From JADKCL01 sp046329055 (GTDB lineage Bacteria; Bacteroidota; Bacteroidia; J057; JADKCL01), in the NCBI GenBank assembly GCA_046329055.1, contig JAXLVK010000022.1, positions 1 through 64,000 on the forward strand: 64,000 bases of DNA, in the 5' to 3' direction. Each line of letters begins with the position of its first letter. Position 1 is the stretch's first letter. Positions 7,872 to 17,403 of the stretch are shown piece after piece. The position numbers were made by a program, and so were the translations under genes. The notes beneath the pieces are model-generated. The model saw only the letters and a list, made by a program, of their open reading frames with translations, ran no database searches and was not told the origin of the DNA.

Positions 7872-10800
7872 TCAGAAGTCCTTGGCCAAGCTCATGTGCA
7901 GCTTGGGGCTGAGCAGGGTGTAGTCCTCGACACCCCAAGCCAGGTCCACCCGCATCGAGTAGCCAAACATCTGCATCCTCGCCCCGGTACCGAAGCCCAG
8001 CAAGAAGGGGCTCTTGAGGGTCTGCACCGTGATGGTGAGGGGGTAGGCATTGATGGTCTCGGTGTCGATGGGGTTCCGCTGCGACAGCGGGTTGCCTGCG
8101 GTCCAAGTCGTACCGGCATCGAAGAAGGGGACGACCTCCAGGTTGAATGCCGGATTCGAGTTGAGGTAATTCATGAAAATGCGGGACACCGGGATGCGCA
8201 GCTCGGCATTGACGGCCACGTACTTGGTGCCATTGCGGGCATTGAATTGGAAGCCGCGAATCGGTGCCACGTACTCCATGTACTGCAAGGCAGGCAGGTG
8301 CGAGGACTCGATGGGGAAATCCGCCGGATTGGCAAACCGACCGAGCAGGGCCTCCTGAACGCCGCCGAGGAAATAGGTCTGTGCCATCGGACCTTGGGAC
8401 CAGGCGCCTGAGAGTCGCCCAGCAAGCACGCAGCGACGCACGGGGATGTACTTGCGCAGGTCGAGCGCCCCGGTCACGAAATGGTCTTGCGAATTGGAGA
8501 AGGAGTAGGCCGAGTTCACATTCACCGTGGCGAAGGTGCCCCGGGTGGTGAAGTTGCCCACTTTCACTGTCTTGTCGTAGGTCATCTGCACCTTGGCGCC
8601 AGCCGTGAGGGCGGTGCCGTCGATGCTCTTGGGCAGGATCAGGTCCAGGTTCCGGCGCGTGGCGTAGGAAACGTGGCCGCCCGCCCCGAAGCTCAGGAAG
8701 CGGTTCACCGGCAATACGGCCTCCCCATCGACCTTCAACCAACTGTACCGTGCGCCCAATCCGGCCTTGTGCAGGAACCGACCCGACTGCGACAGCCCGA
8801 GTTTGTAGTCGATGCCATGCTTGAGGTTGGCGTATTGGAAGTAGGTGTCGGAGCTGCGGAAGTCCACGTAGGGGCGGAATCCGGCGGTGAGCTGATGGTT
8901 GCCTTGCTGATCGCGGAGGCGGGCCTCGGCGAGGAAATTCAGCTTGAAGACGGGGTCGTAGCCGAATCGTGTGGTCACCCGGTCGGCAGCCCATACTGTG
9001 CGGGTGCGGCTCGGGCTTTCGATGGCGACGGTGTCGAAATTCGGGCGCTCCGGCTCCTTTTTGAGTTGGTAGTCGCCACTGTTCTTCTTCGGACGCTTGC
9101 GGGGCTTGGCCTTGTCGTCATCGTCGCCATCATCGAAGACATAGTACTTCACCGTCTTGGTGTTGGCGGAGGCGGTGTCGCCTTCCTCGGGTTCCACGAC
9201 CTTGGGGATGGGCTGCGACTCCATGGCCTTGCGGATGGAATCCTGCTTGAGGGCATTTTCGCGCTTGAGCTTCTCCATGGCGACGGCCTTGTCGTTGCGC
9301 TGACGGAGCAGGGTGCGGGTTGCGACCTGCTCGCGGAGGACGCTGCGCGGCGCGATGCAGACCTTGAGCCCCTCGGGGCCGGAGGTGGAGTACGCCACCA
9401 AGGAGTCGGTCACCATGGCGCGGTACATGCCGGGGGCCATATTCGTCTGATAGGTCGTGTCACCCAGGAACACATTCAGGCTTTGGAGGTTCAGCAACCC
9501 GGTTTGGTCGGATTGCATCAACAACTCGAAGCTCGATGTCATGCCCACCGGGAACTCGCTGTACAGCGGGCTATGCGTCACGCGGGTCAGGGATTCGTCG
9601 CCCATGTCGAGCGCCCAGATGTCGAATCCGGTTTCGTTTGCATCGAAACGCTCATCGGCATCGGGGTTTTTCTTCACCTCGCGGCGGGTGCTTGCATGGT
9701 AAACACGGCTGCCGTCTTGGCTCCAAACCGGGAAGAGGTCATCGTTCAGGTCATTGGTGAGCTGCACGAAGCCGTTGTTGCCGGGGATGAAGCGGTAGAG
9801 GTCGATCTGCCCCATCTTGAGGCCCGAGCAGACGAGTTGCTCGCCATTGGGGCTCCAGGAGATTTGGAGGATGCGATCCAATGCCGGATTGAGGCGGGTG
9901 AACTTCACGCTGCCCTTTTCCATGTTGTACCAGGCGAGGTACTCGGCATCCTTGTCGTAGATGGTCGTGACCAGTTGGTTGCCATCGGGGCTCCAAGCCA
10001 TGGGCATGTCGAGGCGGAAGCGGTCATACTGCTCAGTGGGGAAGCCTCCCGTGATGGGTGTCTCCCGGACCTTGCCGTTCTCGAAATTGTAGATGTCCAC
10101 GTGTTGGCGTCCGCCCTTGCTCAGATAGACGGCTACGCGGGGCTGCTTGGGATGCAATGCAAAGCCCAGCACCTCTTCGCCCCGGCCCACATCCGCGACT
10201 GCGCTTTCCTTTTCAATCGACTCCCGGAAATTGGCATTGTCGGAGATGTGCTGCATGACAAACTCCCGCCATTTTTCCGTGAGGGTCTTGAGGGTGATGC
10301 CCAGCACGTGGATCACGCCATCCTCGACGGAGCGGGTGAGGCGGGTCATGTAAAAGATCTCGCCCAGCTTCTCCGGGCCATAGTTCATCGCAATGAAGTA
10401 CCAGATGGACTTGCGGGCGGTATGATAGATCGGGCCTTGACCCTCGACGGCGAAGTTCAACAGGTGGGAGTTCCCAAGGCTTGCCAGCCACAGGTCGTCC
10501 TCGTAGTCCCATCCCTCGCCCACATAGGCAGGCAGTCCTTCCGCATACCAGTCGGGCAGGTAGAGAAGGACGGTGTTTTGGATGCTGAGTTGGATGGGGC
10601 CGCCGAAGTAAAAGTCCTTCATGAGCAGGCTTGTGACTTCCGTGCGGACATTTTCACGCAGCGCATGGTAGGAGCCGGGGAAGCAAATGTTGCCGGAATT
10701 GGTCTGCAAGGGGCTCAGTCCATTGTCCTTCTCGTTCGCGACAGGGTAGCTGTTGGCGTGGATGAGGTCATTGGGGCTCAGGTAGAGGTAGAGGGAAAAT

Positions 10801-11054
10801 CGTGACCTGTTCTTGTAGTCAAATGACTTGCACAGATCCCACAGGGCCTCCTCGGCAAATTTCCCCGTCATGGCCGCCAAGACAGGGTCCTCGGTGTAGT
10901 AATTCACATCGAAGAACGTCGTGGAGACATGTTTCCAGTTCGGCTGCTTGTTGTTGGGCACATTGGTCGTCCCCAATGCGTTCGTCTGAGCCATCACAAA
11001 ATGGCCCGTTGTAAGCAGAGCAAGCAGCAATATGAGTCTGAGACCTCTATTCAT
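7872..11054 (-). CDS. Peptidase-MA-like/TolB-propeller/beta-barrel protein
   Basis: A 1060-residue exported protein. After a signal peptide ending at VMAQ, residues about 40-270 resemble the peptidase MA-like region found before WD40-type domains in Bacteroidota TolB homologues. Residues about 290-560 contain PD40/TolB-like propeller blades (MAWSPDGNQL, ISWSPNGEQL, PVWSQDGSRV). A charged linker rich in Asp and Lys follows at about 610-670, and the last 370 residues look like an outer-membrane barrel ending in MSLAKDF. It is probably an outer-membrane protein with a periplasmic propeller. The frameshifted FAD oxidoreductase lies 13 bases upstream. Confidence 0.75.
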   Translation of the reverse strand: MNRGLRLILLLALLTTGHFVMAQTNALGTTNVPNNKQPNWKHVSTTFFDVNYYTEDPVLAAMTGKFAEEALWDLCKSFDYKNRSRFSLYLYLSPNDLIHANSYPVANEKDNGLSPLQTNSGNICFPGSYHALRENVRTEVTSLLMKDFYFGGPIQLSIQNTVLLYLPDWYAEGLPAYVGEGWDYEDDLWLASLGNSHLLNFAVEGQGPIYHTARKSIWYFIAMNYGPEKLGEIFYMTRLTRSVEDGVIHVLGITLKTLTEKWREFVMQHISDNANFRESIEKESAVADVGRGEEVLGFALHPKQPRVAVYLSKGGRQHVDIYNFENGKVRETPITGGFPTEQYDRFRLDMPMAWSPDGNQLVTTIYDKDAEYLAWYNMEKGSVKFTRLNPALDRILQISWSPNGEQLVCSGLKMGQIDLYRFIPGNNGFVQLTNDLNDDLFPVWSQDGSRVYHASTRREVKKNPDADERFDANETGFDIWALDMGDESLTRVTHSPLYSEFPVGMTSSFELLMQSDQTGLLNLQSLNVFLGDTTYQTNMAPGMYRAMVTDSLVAYSTSGPEGLKVCIAPRSVLREQVATRTLLRQRNDKAVAMEKLKRENALKQDSIRKAMESQPIPKVVEPEEGDTASANTKTVKYYVFDDGDDDDKAKPRKRPKKNSGDYQLKKEPERPNFDTVAIESPSRTRTVWAADRVTTRFGYDPVFKLNFLAEARLRDQQGNHQLTAGFRPYVDFRSSDTYFQYANLKHGIDYKLGLSQSGRFLHKAGLGARYSWLKVDGEAVLPVNRFLSFGAGGHVSYATRRNLDLILPKSIDGTALTAGAKVQMTYDKTVKVGNFTTRGTFATVNVNSAYSFSNSQDHFVTGALDLRKYIPVRRCVLAGRLSGAWSQGPMAQTYFLGGVQEALLGRFANPADFPIESSHLPALQYMEYVAPIRGFQFNARNGTKYVAVNAELRIPVSRIFMNYLNSNPAFNLEVVPFFDAGTTWTAGNPLSQRNPIDTETINAYPLTITVQTLKSPFLLGFGTGARMQMFGYSMRVDLAWGVEDYTLLSPKLHMSLAKDF

Positions 11055-11067
11055 TTCTCAGTGAAAT

Positions 11068-12129
11068 CTAGCCAAAATTTTTCAAAAACCGGGAAATATC
11101 CGTTTCCACGGGCAGGCGATCGAGTTCGCCATCCAGCCAAGACCGCAACCGCTCCGCGCACCAGGGCGCTTGCAACACACCCTTGGTCCCCAGCCCGTTC
11201 AGCACCACAAGACGGCCGTATTGTGGATGCCTACCCATCACGGGACGCCGACTAGCTGTCGTTGGTCGCAAGGAAGCCCGCGCCTCCACCACTTCCACCG
11301 ACAGCCGATTCCCCTGCTTTACGTAACTGAGGATGTTTTCGATGCCTTCCGGAGTGGGTTCCACATGCTCAAAACGTGGCTCATACGTGGATCCAATGGT
11401 GTAAAAATCTTTACCCTTAGGGATGATGAACGACTTCACGATCAAGATCTGATCCTGTGGCAAGCCGGGGCTGACCTTGGCCTCCACGACTTGGCCCTTG
11501 AGCGGTCGGATTTCCACAAATGGGAACCAGGGATTGGCCTTGATGCCGACACCCTCGGCGAGATGACCTCGTCGTAGGTGCCTGCTACCTCGTCCTGGGT
11601 GCAAGCCCCTGTCTCGGGGTCGAGGCTGGCATAGTCGAATGCCTCCTCAACCCATCTCATGCCGTGGTCGAGTGCCAAACCCACTTCAGCTCCCAGCACA
11701 GTGTCGCGTCCACCCACCCGCAGGGCAGGATGCGCAGTCCCCGAAGCGATTGTGAATCACATCCGGGTGTTGCTCCACCGGCTCATGCCTCGCCAATGCT
11801 GCGTATTCCGGGCTTTGCAGCCGCACCATCAGTCGTTATAGACCTGACCGGAAGGATAGGGGCGGTAGATTTCCATGGGGTGCACATGTTGCAGTGCCTC
11901 GAAGCCCGGCAATTCCAGCACCGCCTTCAGCCGCGCGAGCATTTCGTCCGCCATCCAAGTTTCTTCGCCTCGCGTCCCGTGAAGATGTTGTACAGTCCCG
12001 CGGCCACCCGGGAGGCAGCCTTGGCGTCCGGCAGGTCCATCAGGGTCACCTTGTGGCCACGCAATGCTGACTCCAAGGCCATGAAACTGCCCCCAATCCG
12101 CCGCCGACGATGAGAACCTGCTTTTGCAT
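11068..12129 (-). CDS. FAD-dependent oxidoreductase (DadA-like), frameshifted
   Basis: Pieces of one glycine/D-amino-acid-oxidase-like flavoprotein are spread over all three minus frames. The start at 12129 reads MQKQVLIVGGG, a dinucleotide-binding motif, then shifts frame to SFMALESALRGHKVTLMD and later pieces. The C-terminal 170 residues (11068-11604) are intact, with PLKGQVVEAK, RPVMGRHPQYG and GLGTKGVLQAPW, the usual second FAD contact. At least three single-base shifts are needed. The two neighbouring genes are broken in the same way, so sequencing error is more likely than decay. Substrate unknown. Confidence 0.7.
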
Positions 12130-12208
12130 GCGATATCTTCAATCAAAACGCCCAAAGGTCGCCCTTGTTGTATGAATCGACAATTGATTTTCGTTTCCCG
12201 GCAGCCTC

Positions 12209-12216
12209 TATCTTTG
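12209..12216 (+). promoter_or_regulatory. -7 box TATCTTTG
   Basis: An exact match to TAnnTTTG 36 bases before the ATG of the metallo-hydrolase gene at 12253. Confidence 0.55.
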
Positions 12217-12252
12217 CCCCGCGTCCGCCTTTGGGGGAGCAAATCGGAACTC

Positions 12253-12903
12253 ATGCTGGAAATCAAGTCGTTCACATTCTTTCCGGAGGCATTTGGGGAG
12301 AATACCTATGTGGTGTCGGATGCGACCAAGGAATGTGTGGTGATCGATCCCGGTTGCTACCACCGCCACGAGCGGGACGAGTTGCGCCACTACATCGAAA
12401 GCAACTGGCCTCTCCTCAAGCTCATCCTGAACACCCACTGCCACGTGGACCACGTCTTGGGCAATGCCTTCCTCCACCGTGGAATTCAAAGTGCCCCTGC
12501 TCGCCCACCGCGACGACCTCTACAACCTGACGGGCGCTGAAGCGTTTTGCAGGATGTACGGAATGGATTACGACCCCTCCCCGCAGCCCGACCGCTTCAT
12601 CGAGGCAGGCGAGGTCATCGAATTCGGCAATTCCAAGCTCGAAATCCTCTTCACCCCCGGTCACAGCGCAGGCCACGTCTCCTTCTTCCATCGGGAATCC
12701 AAGCAGATTTTCAGCGGCGACGTCCTCTTTTACGACAGCATCGGCAGGACGCGGACCTCCCCGGCGGCAACCATGCCCAGCTCATCCAGACCATCCGCAC
12801 CCAACTCTTCCCCCTCGGCGACGAAGTGAAAGTCTATGCCGGCCACATGCAGCCCACAACCGTAGGGAGGGAGAGGAAATACAACCCCTTCTTGAATGAA
12901 TAA
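12253..12903 (+). CDS. Metallo-beta-lactamase-fold hydrolase, frameshifted
   Basis: A glyoxalase II-like hydrolase of about 215 residues, recovered by joining three frames. The first segment from the ATG at 12253 carries the metal motif THCHVDH; a base is lost near 12475. The second segment carries FTPGHSAGHVSF and FSGDVLF, with metal-binding His and Asp. A second shift near 12755 leads to LVQT-like helix residues and YAGHMQPTTVG, the final metal His. All zinc ligands expected for the fold are therefore present. It is probably a hydroxyacylglutathione hydrolase-type thioesterase, substrate unknown. The shifts look like sequence error. Confidence 0.78.
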
Positions 12904-12979
12904 TGAATAATTGATAATGGACAATGCCCACCCAGAAGCGGTCCGAGAGCATTGTTAATTATTCATTATCAATTATTCA
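12896..12979. repeat. Heptamer inverted repeat, unit AATGAAT
   Basis: The left arm reads AATGAAT, AATGAAT, AATTGAT, AATGGAC, AATG in seven-base phase. The right arm (12953 on) reads CATTGTT, AATTATT, CATTATC, AATTATT, CATTG, its reverse complement in kind. The arms can pair across about 27 bases. It lies exactly between two convergent genes and may act as a bidirectional transcript end. Confidence 0.75.
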
Positions 12980-13469
12980 TTGCCTGAATCAGCACGACCG
13001 CATACACCTTCATCCCTTCGCGGTTGCCGATGGCGTCCATGCCTTCGTTGCGGGTGGCTTTGATGGAACAGCGTCGATGTCCACGCCCAGCAGGGGCGAT
13101 GATGGCTTGCATGGCGGGGACGTGGGGATTGAGCTTGGGGCTTCCGCCACGATGGTGCAATCGACGTTGCCGACTTGCCAGCCTTTTTCATGCAGGAGCT
13201 TCACAGTGTCGGCCAGGAGGATGCGGCTGTCAACGCCCTTGTACTTGGGGTCGGTGTCGGGGAAGTGGTAGCCGATGTCGCGGAGGTTGGCCGCACCCAG
13301 CAATGCGTCCTGCAAATGGGTGATGGCAGCAAGCGTATCCAGCGCCGCTATGCCCCAATAATCCTGTCTCATGGGGAATGGTCACGCCGCCTGGGCAATT
13401 GGGACCAAGGCGTCGTCCCGTCACCAGCCACCTTGCGTGTCAAATCCAAAGCCGACTCTGAATTTTCAT
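12969..13469 (-). CDS. ispF: 2-C-methyl-D-erythritol 2,4-cyclodiphosphate synthase, frameshifted
   Basis: IspF cyclises CDP-methylerythritol 2-phosphate in the non-mevalonate isoprenoid pathway. Conserved blocks occur in order across shifting frames: VGFGFDT at the N-terminus, GVTIPHETGLLGHS, DALLGAANLRDIGYHFPDTD, VDSRILL, VGNVDCTIVAE, then IKATRNEGMDAIGNREGM and VYAVVLIQ before the stop. The assembled length, about 160 residues, is normal. The ATG at 13469 follows a -7 box by four bases. At least three shifts are needed; since the gene is usually essential, sequencing error is the likely cause. Confidence 0.85.
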
Positions 13470-13473
13470 TCCG

Positions 13474-13481
13474 CGAAATTA
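13474..13481 (-). promoter_or_regulatory. -7 box TAATTTCG, leaderless type
   Basis: On the minus strand TAATTTCG is followed by CGGA and the ispF ATG. The spacing of four bases from box to ATG equals that at 3251 and 55247. Confidence 0.5.
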
Positions 13482-13925
13482 GCCGCTTTTCAGTTGCCAA
13501 TGATTTGGTTCTTGGCAATGACTCTTGGCGAAAATGGATGCGGCGGCCGGTCCCTGAGCCGTCGGGCTGAGCTCGTCGAAGCCTTGTCGAAGGGCGCCGC
13601 ACGCCGATCGTCCGGATTCTCGGGATGCCTCCGGTGAATGGCATGTCTCCATTTGCGTTCGCAAGAGGAAATGTCCATTGGCCTTGCCTGTCCCTCAACC
13701 TGCCTTGCTCAATGTCTCATCGTTGGTTCTTGGTTACTTGGAACTGTATGCACTCCACACCCACTCCAAATGCACTGCAAACCCACTGCAAAGGCACTCA
13801 CGCCAAGGAGAGACCTTGCTCAAGGGCTTGTTGGGGCGGTTTGGCAAATGCTGCATTTTCCGTCTGGATGACATACTCTGGCACCGGGGTGATTGTCCGG
13901 CATTTTCTGCAATTTTGGCCTCGCA
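13482..13925. other. Intergenic, no gene seen
   Basis: No frame here has protein-like composition. The stretch contains a REP-like palindromic element at 13550-13600 and a short CACTGCAAA-type mini-repeat near 13780. The short ORFs on both strands start and stop arbitrarily around these. Confidence 0.5.
13550..13600. repeat. REP-like palindrome (GTCGAAGG type)
   Basis: The run CCCTGAGC, CGTCGGGCTGAGC, TCGTCGAAG, CCTTGTCGAAGGGC contains the CTGAGC and TTGTCGAAGGG modules that make up common intergenic palindromic repeats in many bacteria. It can fold on itself. Confidence 0.5.
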
Positions 13926-14459
13926 ATGAATGACGAAACCCCTTCCTCGAATCCCATCCAAATCACCCTTCCCAACATCCATCGCCTGCTGGGATTGGGA
14001 TGGGGAGTGCTGGCCTTGCTGCTCGCAGTAACCTTCCTGCTTCCCAATTTCAGCATGGCCACCCTGCAGTTGAATGGGATTGATGTGATCCGCATGACCT
14101 TCAAGGACACGGACAGCCTCCGCAAAATCTTCGACGATTCCAGTTTCTTCCTCATGGTGGGAGTGCCCATCATGTACCTGCTGCTGGCGATGGTGCTGGG
14201 ATTTGCTGCGGTGATGCGGATCATGGGCAAGATGAGTTGGTTGCCGATGCCCGTCACCATCACGGCCATCGTCACGACGGTCATCACTGTGATCGGCATT
14301 TTCGTGATCGGGGACGATGCCAGGGACGTTCCGTTTTTGGGGAAGCTCATGCCCAAGCCCATCTGGGGCTACCACGCGGCGCTGATTTGGCAGGGGTTCG
14401 CAGCTACGCTCGGCATCCTGCACCTGATGATGAACCGGCGTACCAGCGCCCAAGCTTGA
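13926..14459 (+). CDS. Four-helix membrane protein, unknown
   Basis: A 177-residue protein with four predicted membrane helices at about residues 25-45, 77-101, 107-127 and 147-165, and a short charged N-terminus. A polar loop containing TFKDTDSLRKIFDD separates the first two helices. I do not recognise the family. The start ATG at 13926 is taken because it precedes the first polar segment; the frame opens 33 bases earlier without an ATG. The GT-C-like gene follows after 19 bases on the same strand. Confidence 0.7.
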   Translation: MNDETPSSNPIQITLPNIHRLLGLGWGVLALLLAVTFLLPNFSMATLQLNGIDVIRMTFKDTDSLRKIFDDSSFFLMVGVPIMYLLLAMVLGFAAVMRIMGKMSWLPMPVTITAIVTTVITVIGIFVIGDDARDVPFLGKLMPKPIWGYHAALIWQGFAATLGILHLMMNRRTSAQA

Positions 14460-14478
14460 TCCATTAGGCCCGTCCCGA

Positions 14479-15738
14479 ATGCTCGCTGACACTCCCAAGC
14501 CCGGCATCCCCCGCAGCATCCGCTGGATGATCCTGGTCCTCGGCTTGATCCTGCTGGTGAGCACGTTTTGGAAGAAGGGCCGCCTCGGGGACAATTCCCG
14601 GTCACGGTTCATCACGGTGGAGCGGTTGGTGGAAAAGAACACCTGGGCCCATGCCGCGCCGGGCGACACCACGCCATTCCCGCTGAGCATCGACGCCATC
14701 AAGCTGAATGATCGCATCTACTCCTCCAAGCCGCCGCTGTACCCGCTGGTGATGGCAGGCGAGGCCAAGGTGCTAAAAGCCGTGACAGGCTGGGAGTTCT
14801 ATGCGCACCGCAAGGATTACAACCGCTTCCTGGTCCTGCTGAATCAGATTTTGCCGTACGTGCTCATGCTCTGGGTCGCGATGCGCTTCCTGCTGGCCTT
14901 CACGCAGAACCGTTGGACGCTGCATTTCATGCTCTTGGCATTGAGCCTGGGTTGCCTCGCGTACGGCTACACCCCCGAGATCAACAACCATTCCCCTGCG
15001 TCGAGCCTGCTGTTGATCGCGGTTTGGGGCGTGTACCGTGTCTGGGTAGGGGAGGAGCGGCGCCGATGGATGATGGCCTTGCTGGGCTTGCTCATCGGCT
15101 ATACCATGGCATTGGAGCTGCCCTCGATGGCATTTGGCTTGGTATTGCTGGGGTTGCTGCTGTGGCGTGACCGACTGGGAGGATTGCTTGCTGGATTGTG
15201 CATGGTGCTGCCCGCGCTCCCGACCTTGTGGATTTTCCATGAGATTTCCGGGGAATGGAAGCCGTTTTACATGCAAGGCAAGCTCTACCGCTATGAGGGG
15301 AGCTACTGGACCAAGCCGCAGGGCAGTGACTTGTTCAAGGAGCCGCAGGCCTTGTATTTCCTGAAAACATTGGTGGGGCCGAAAGGGCTCTGGGCAGTGA
15401 CGCCGCTGCTGGCATTGCCCTTGGCGCTGTGGGTGCCAGTGGTGCGGCGGCGGTTGCCATCGCTGGGCACGGTGCTGAAATGGATGGCATTGCCAGTGTT
15501 GATCCTCATCACCTACATCGGGATGCGCACTTACAACTATGGCGGGGACTGCATCGGGATGCGCTGGTACATCGTCTTCATGCCCGTGCTCATGTTCATG
15601 GCCTGGCCTGTGGTCGAGTGGCTGGGGCAGCGCACCTGGGGCCGGGTCGCCTCCGTCATCCTGCTGGCAGCGTCCATGGTCCAGAATGTCATCGCCCTCT
15701 ACATGGACTGCTTCATCGACATCGAGAAGGTGTTTTGA
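14479..15738 (+). CDS. Multi-spanning membrane protein, GT-C glycosyltransferase-like
   Basis: A 419-residue inner-membrane protein with about ten helices. After the first helix (residues 18-34) comes a periplasmic loop with SSKPPLYPLV, a pattern seen in GT-C (ArnT/PMT-like) transferases that use polyprenyl-phosphate sugars. A Glu and several Asp are present in that loop, but the canonical catalytic motif is not clear. Most likely it glycosylates a lipid or protein; confidence in the function is moderate. It is co-directional with the gene before and the DUF4271 gene after. Confidence 0.6.
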   Translation: MLADTPKPGIPRSIRWMILVLGLILLVSTFWKKGRLGDNSRSRFITVERLVEKNTWAHAAPGDTTPFPLSIDAIKLNDRIYSSKPPLYPLVMAGEAKVLKAVTGWEFYAHRKDYNRFLVLLNQILPYVLMLWVAMRFLLAFTQNRWTLHFMLLALSLGCLAYGYTPEINNHSPASSLLLIAVWGVYRVWVGEERRRWMMALLGLLIGYTMALELPSMAFGLVLLGLLLWRDRLGGLLAGLCMVLPALPTLWIFHEISGEWKPFYMQGKLYRYEGSYWTKPQGSDLFKEPQALYFLKTLVGPKGLWAVTPLLALPLALWVPVVRRRLPSLGTVLKWMALPVLILITYIGMRTYNYGGDCIGMRWYIVFMPVLMFMAWPVVEWLGQRTWGRVASVILLAASMVQNVIALYMDCFIDIEKVF

Positions 15739-15765
15739 GCAAGGGGCAATTCAGCCGAAAACAAC

Positions 15766-15773
15766 TATCTTCG
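15766..15773 (+). promoter_or_regulatory. -7 box TATCTTCG
   Basis: A close match to TAnnTTTG (C for T at position 7), 18 bases before the DUF4271 ATG at 15792. Confidence 0.4.
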
Positions 15774-15791
15774 CGCCGTTATTCCTCCTTG

Positions 15792-17390
15792 ATGACGGCC
15801 TTGCTGCAATTCTGGAATCGGTCAAGAATGTCCGCCCTCTTCGGGGCGATGTTGCTCTGTCTGGTTTTGGGGCTGGGTGCCAAGGTCCGTGCCTCCGGTC
15901 TGCGCTATTACCCAAGTCCATTGACTGATGGATTGGGCGCTGTCGTTGATCTGAAAGGCATCTGGTTCGACGAGAACAACTACCGCCACATCGTCCCGTT
16001 CAACAAGTTTGACCGCGATGAGATGGCCCTGCGGCGGGAGTTTGACCTGCCGGAGTACAATGCCTTGCAGGATACGCTCTACCTCTACCTGGAGGCAGTG
16101 GCTTGGAGCAGTGAAATCTTCCTGAACGACAAGCTCTTGGCGGTGACCGAGGACCCCTTCAAGGAGCATCTCCTGCCCATTCAAAAGTCCTGGCTCAAAC
16201 CGACTGGCAATGTGTTGCGGGTTCGCATGACCACGCACGGGCTGTCCTTCCCTTGGTACCCGGAGCCATTCATCGGCATTTTCAGGCAAGCCCTGATCCT
16301 GCAAGCGGATCGGCAAACGGAGCGGGTGAGCTTTCCCAAGCAGGTGACCACAGCGCGTCGCGCGGCCATGATCGCCTCCTGGCAACCCGGTCCGCAGTAC
16401 CTGGACGATACCACCATCATCCTGAAGTTGACCTCGGGGCTGTTCGCCTATCCCTACCAGGATCCATTGGCATTTCCCTTCCGGCCCTCCAACCATGCGC
16501 AGGCCATCATAGCCGCCCAAGGTTGGCAGATGCTGAGCAATCCCGGGGCTGCGGACAGCTTGGCGGTCTATAACAGCTACCCCTACGCCTCCGCCACAGA
16601 CCACAAGCTCCTGCGGTTTTGGAGGGATTCCCAGATGCGCCCCACGAGCAATTATGGGCATTTCCAGACGCAGACGGCGATTGTCAGCCCCAAGCTCACG
16701 CCTCCGGACAGGACCTCGTTGGTGATTTTCCTGCTGCTGCCTGTGATCTGCATGTTGTTGCTCAAGGTCGCGGCCCCAAAGGCTTATGGCAGCCTGGGCG
16801 AATACATCACCAAGACCAAGATTTACCTCGAACTCATCGCGGACAACAAGTTCCTCAAGGGTGAGCAGCGCTGGCTCATGAACATCCTGCGGATCATCGT
16901 GACCTCGGTGACCGTGTCGCTGCTCCTCTACTATGTGGAGCTGTCGGAGTCCTGGAGGATGGTCAATATCTTCTCCACCAAGGGGCTGATCTACCGCTAT
17001 CTGGCCCCGGAGGATGTCCCGCTTTGGGAGATTTTCCTGGTGGTATTTGGGTTGGTCGCTGGGCTGAATCTGGCCAAGTATTTCCTGATCAACAGCATCG
17101 GGACCGTGTTCCGGCTATTCAACCTGAACAGTTCGATCCAAAACCTGGACGTGTTCGCTGCCTTTCCGCTGAACCTCGCACCCTACATCCCGGCGAGCTT
17201 CATCTTCTTCCTGGAGCCGGGAGCGGGGTCCATCGTCCTCACGATTTGGGGCTTCCTATTCGTCTTGTACGGAGTACGTCGGGTCGCCTTGCTGTATGCC
17301 GGGTTGAGTCGCCTTTACGCCATTTCTGGGAGTCTGAAAATTTTGTATATTTGCACCCTCGAAATTTTGCCGTGGTTGATACTGGTATGA
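15792..17390 (+). CDS. DUF4271 membrane protein with large extracytoplasmic N-terminal domain
   Basis: A 532-residue protein. Residues 1-35 are a signal peptide or first helix. Residues about 40-280 form a soluble region with a jelly-roll flavour like sugar-binding modules (YLYLEAVAWSSEIFLNDKLL, GNVLRVRMTTHGLSFPWYPE). The C-terminal third has about six helices matching DUF4271, a Bacteroidota membrane domain. The gene lies directly upstream of hemC and hemD, where DUF4271 genes are often found. The ATG at 15792 fits a signal sequence; the longer frame overlaps the preceding gene. Function is unknown. Confidence 0.75.
   Translation: MTALLQFWNRSRMSALFGAMLLCLVLGLGAKVRASGLRYYPSPLTDGLGAVVDLKGIWFDENNYRHIVPFNKFDRDEMALRREFDLPEYNALQDTLYLYLEAVAWSSEIFLNDKLLAVTEDPFKEHLLPIQKSWLKPTGNVLRVRMTTHGLSFPWYPEPFIGIFRQALILQADRQTERVSFPKQVTTARRAAMIASWQPGPQYLDDTTIILKLTSGLFAYPYQDPLAFPFRPSNHAQAIIAAQGWQMLSNPGAADSLAVYNSYPYASATDHKLLRFWRDSQMRPTSNYGHFQTQTAIVSPKLTPPDRTSLVIFLLLPVICMLLLKVAAPKAYGSLGEYITKTKIYLELIADNKFLKGEQRWLMNILRIIVTSVTVSLLLYYVELSESWRMVNIFSTKGLIYRYLAPEDVPLWEIFLVVFGLVAGLNLAKYFLINSIGTVFRLFNLNSSIQNLDVFAAFPLNLAPYIPASFIFFLEPGAGSIVLTIWGFLFVLYGVRRVALLYAGLSRLYAISGSLKILYICTLEILPWLILV
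17346..17353 (+). promoter_or_regulatory. -7 box TATATTTG before hemC
   Basis: An exact TAnnTTTG match inside the 3' end of the DUF4271 gene, 50 bases before the hemC ATG. Confidence 0.5.
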
Positions 17391-17403
17391 TGCGCACGGG
17401 CCA

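Noticed and set aside
8481..10805. A 774-codon plus-strand frame
   Set aside because: It is the antisense shadow of the 1060-residue propeller/barrel gene.
13625..13933. A 102-codon ORF before the four-helix protein
   Set aside because: It is rich in Cys, His, Trp and Pro and crosses a repeat; it does not look like a protein.
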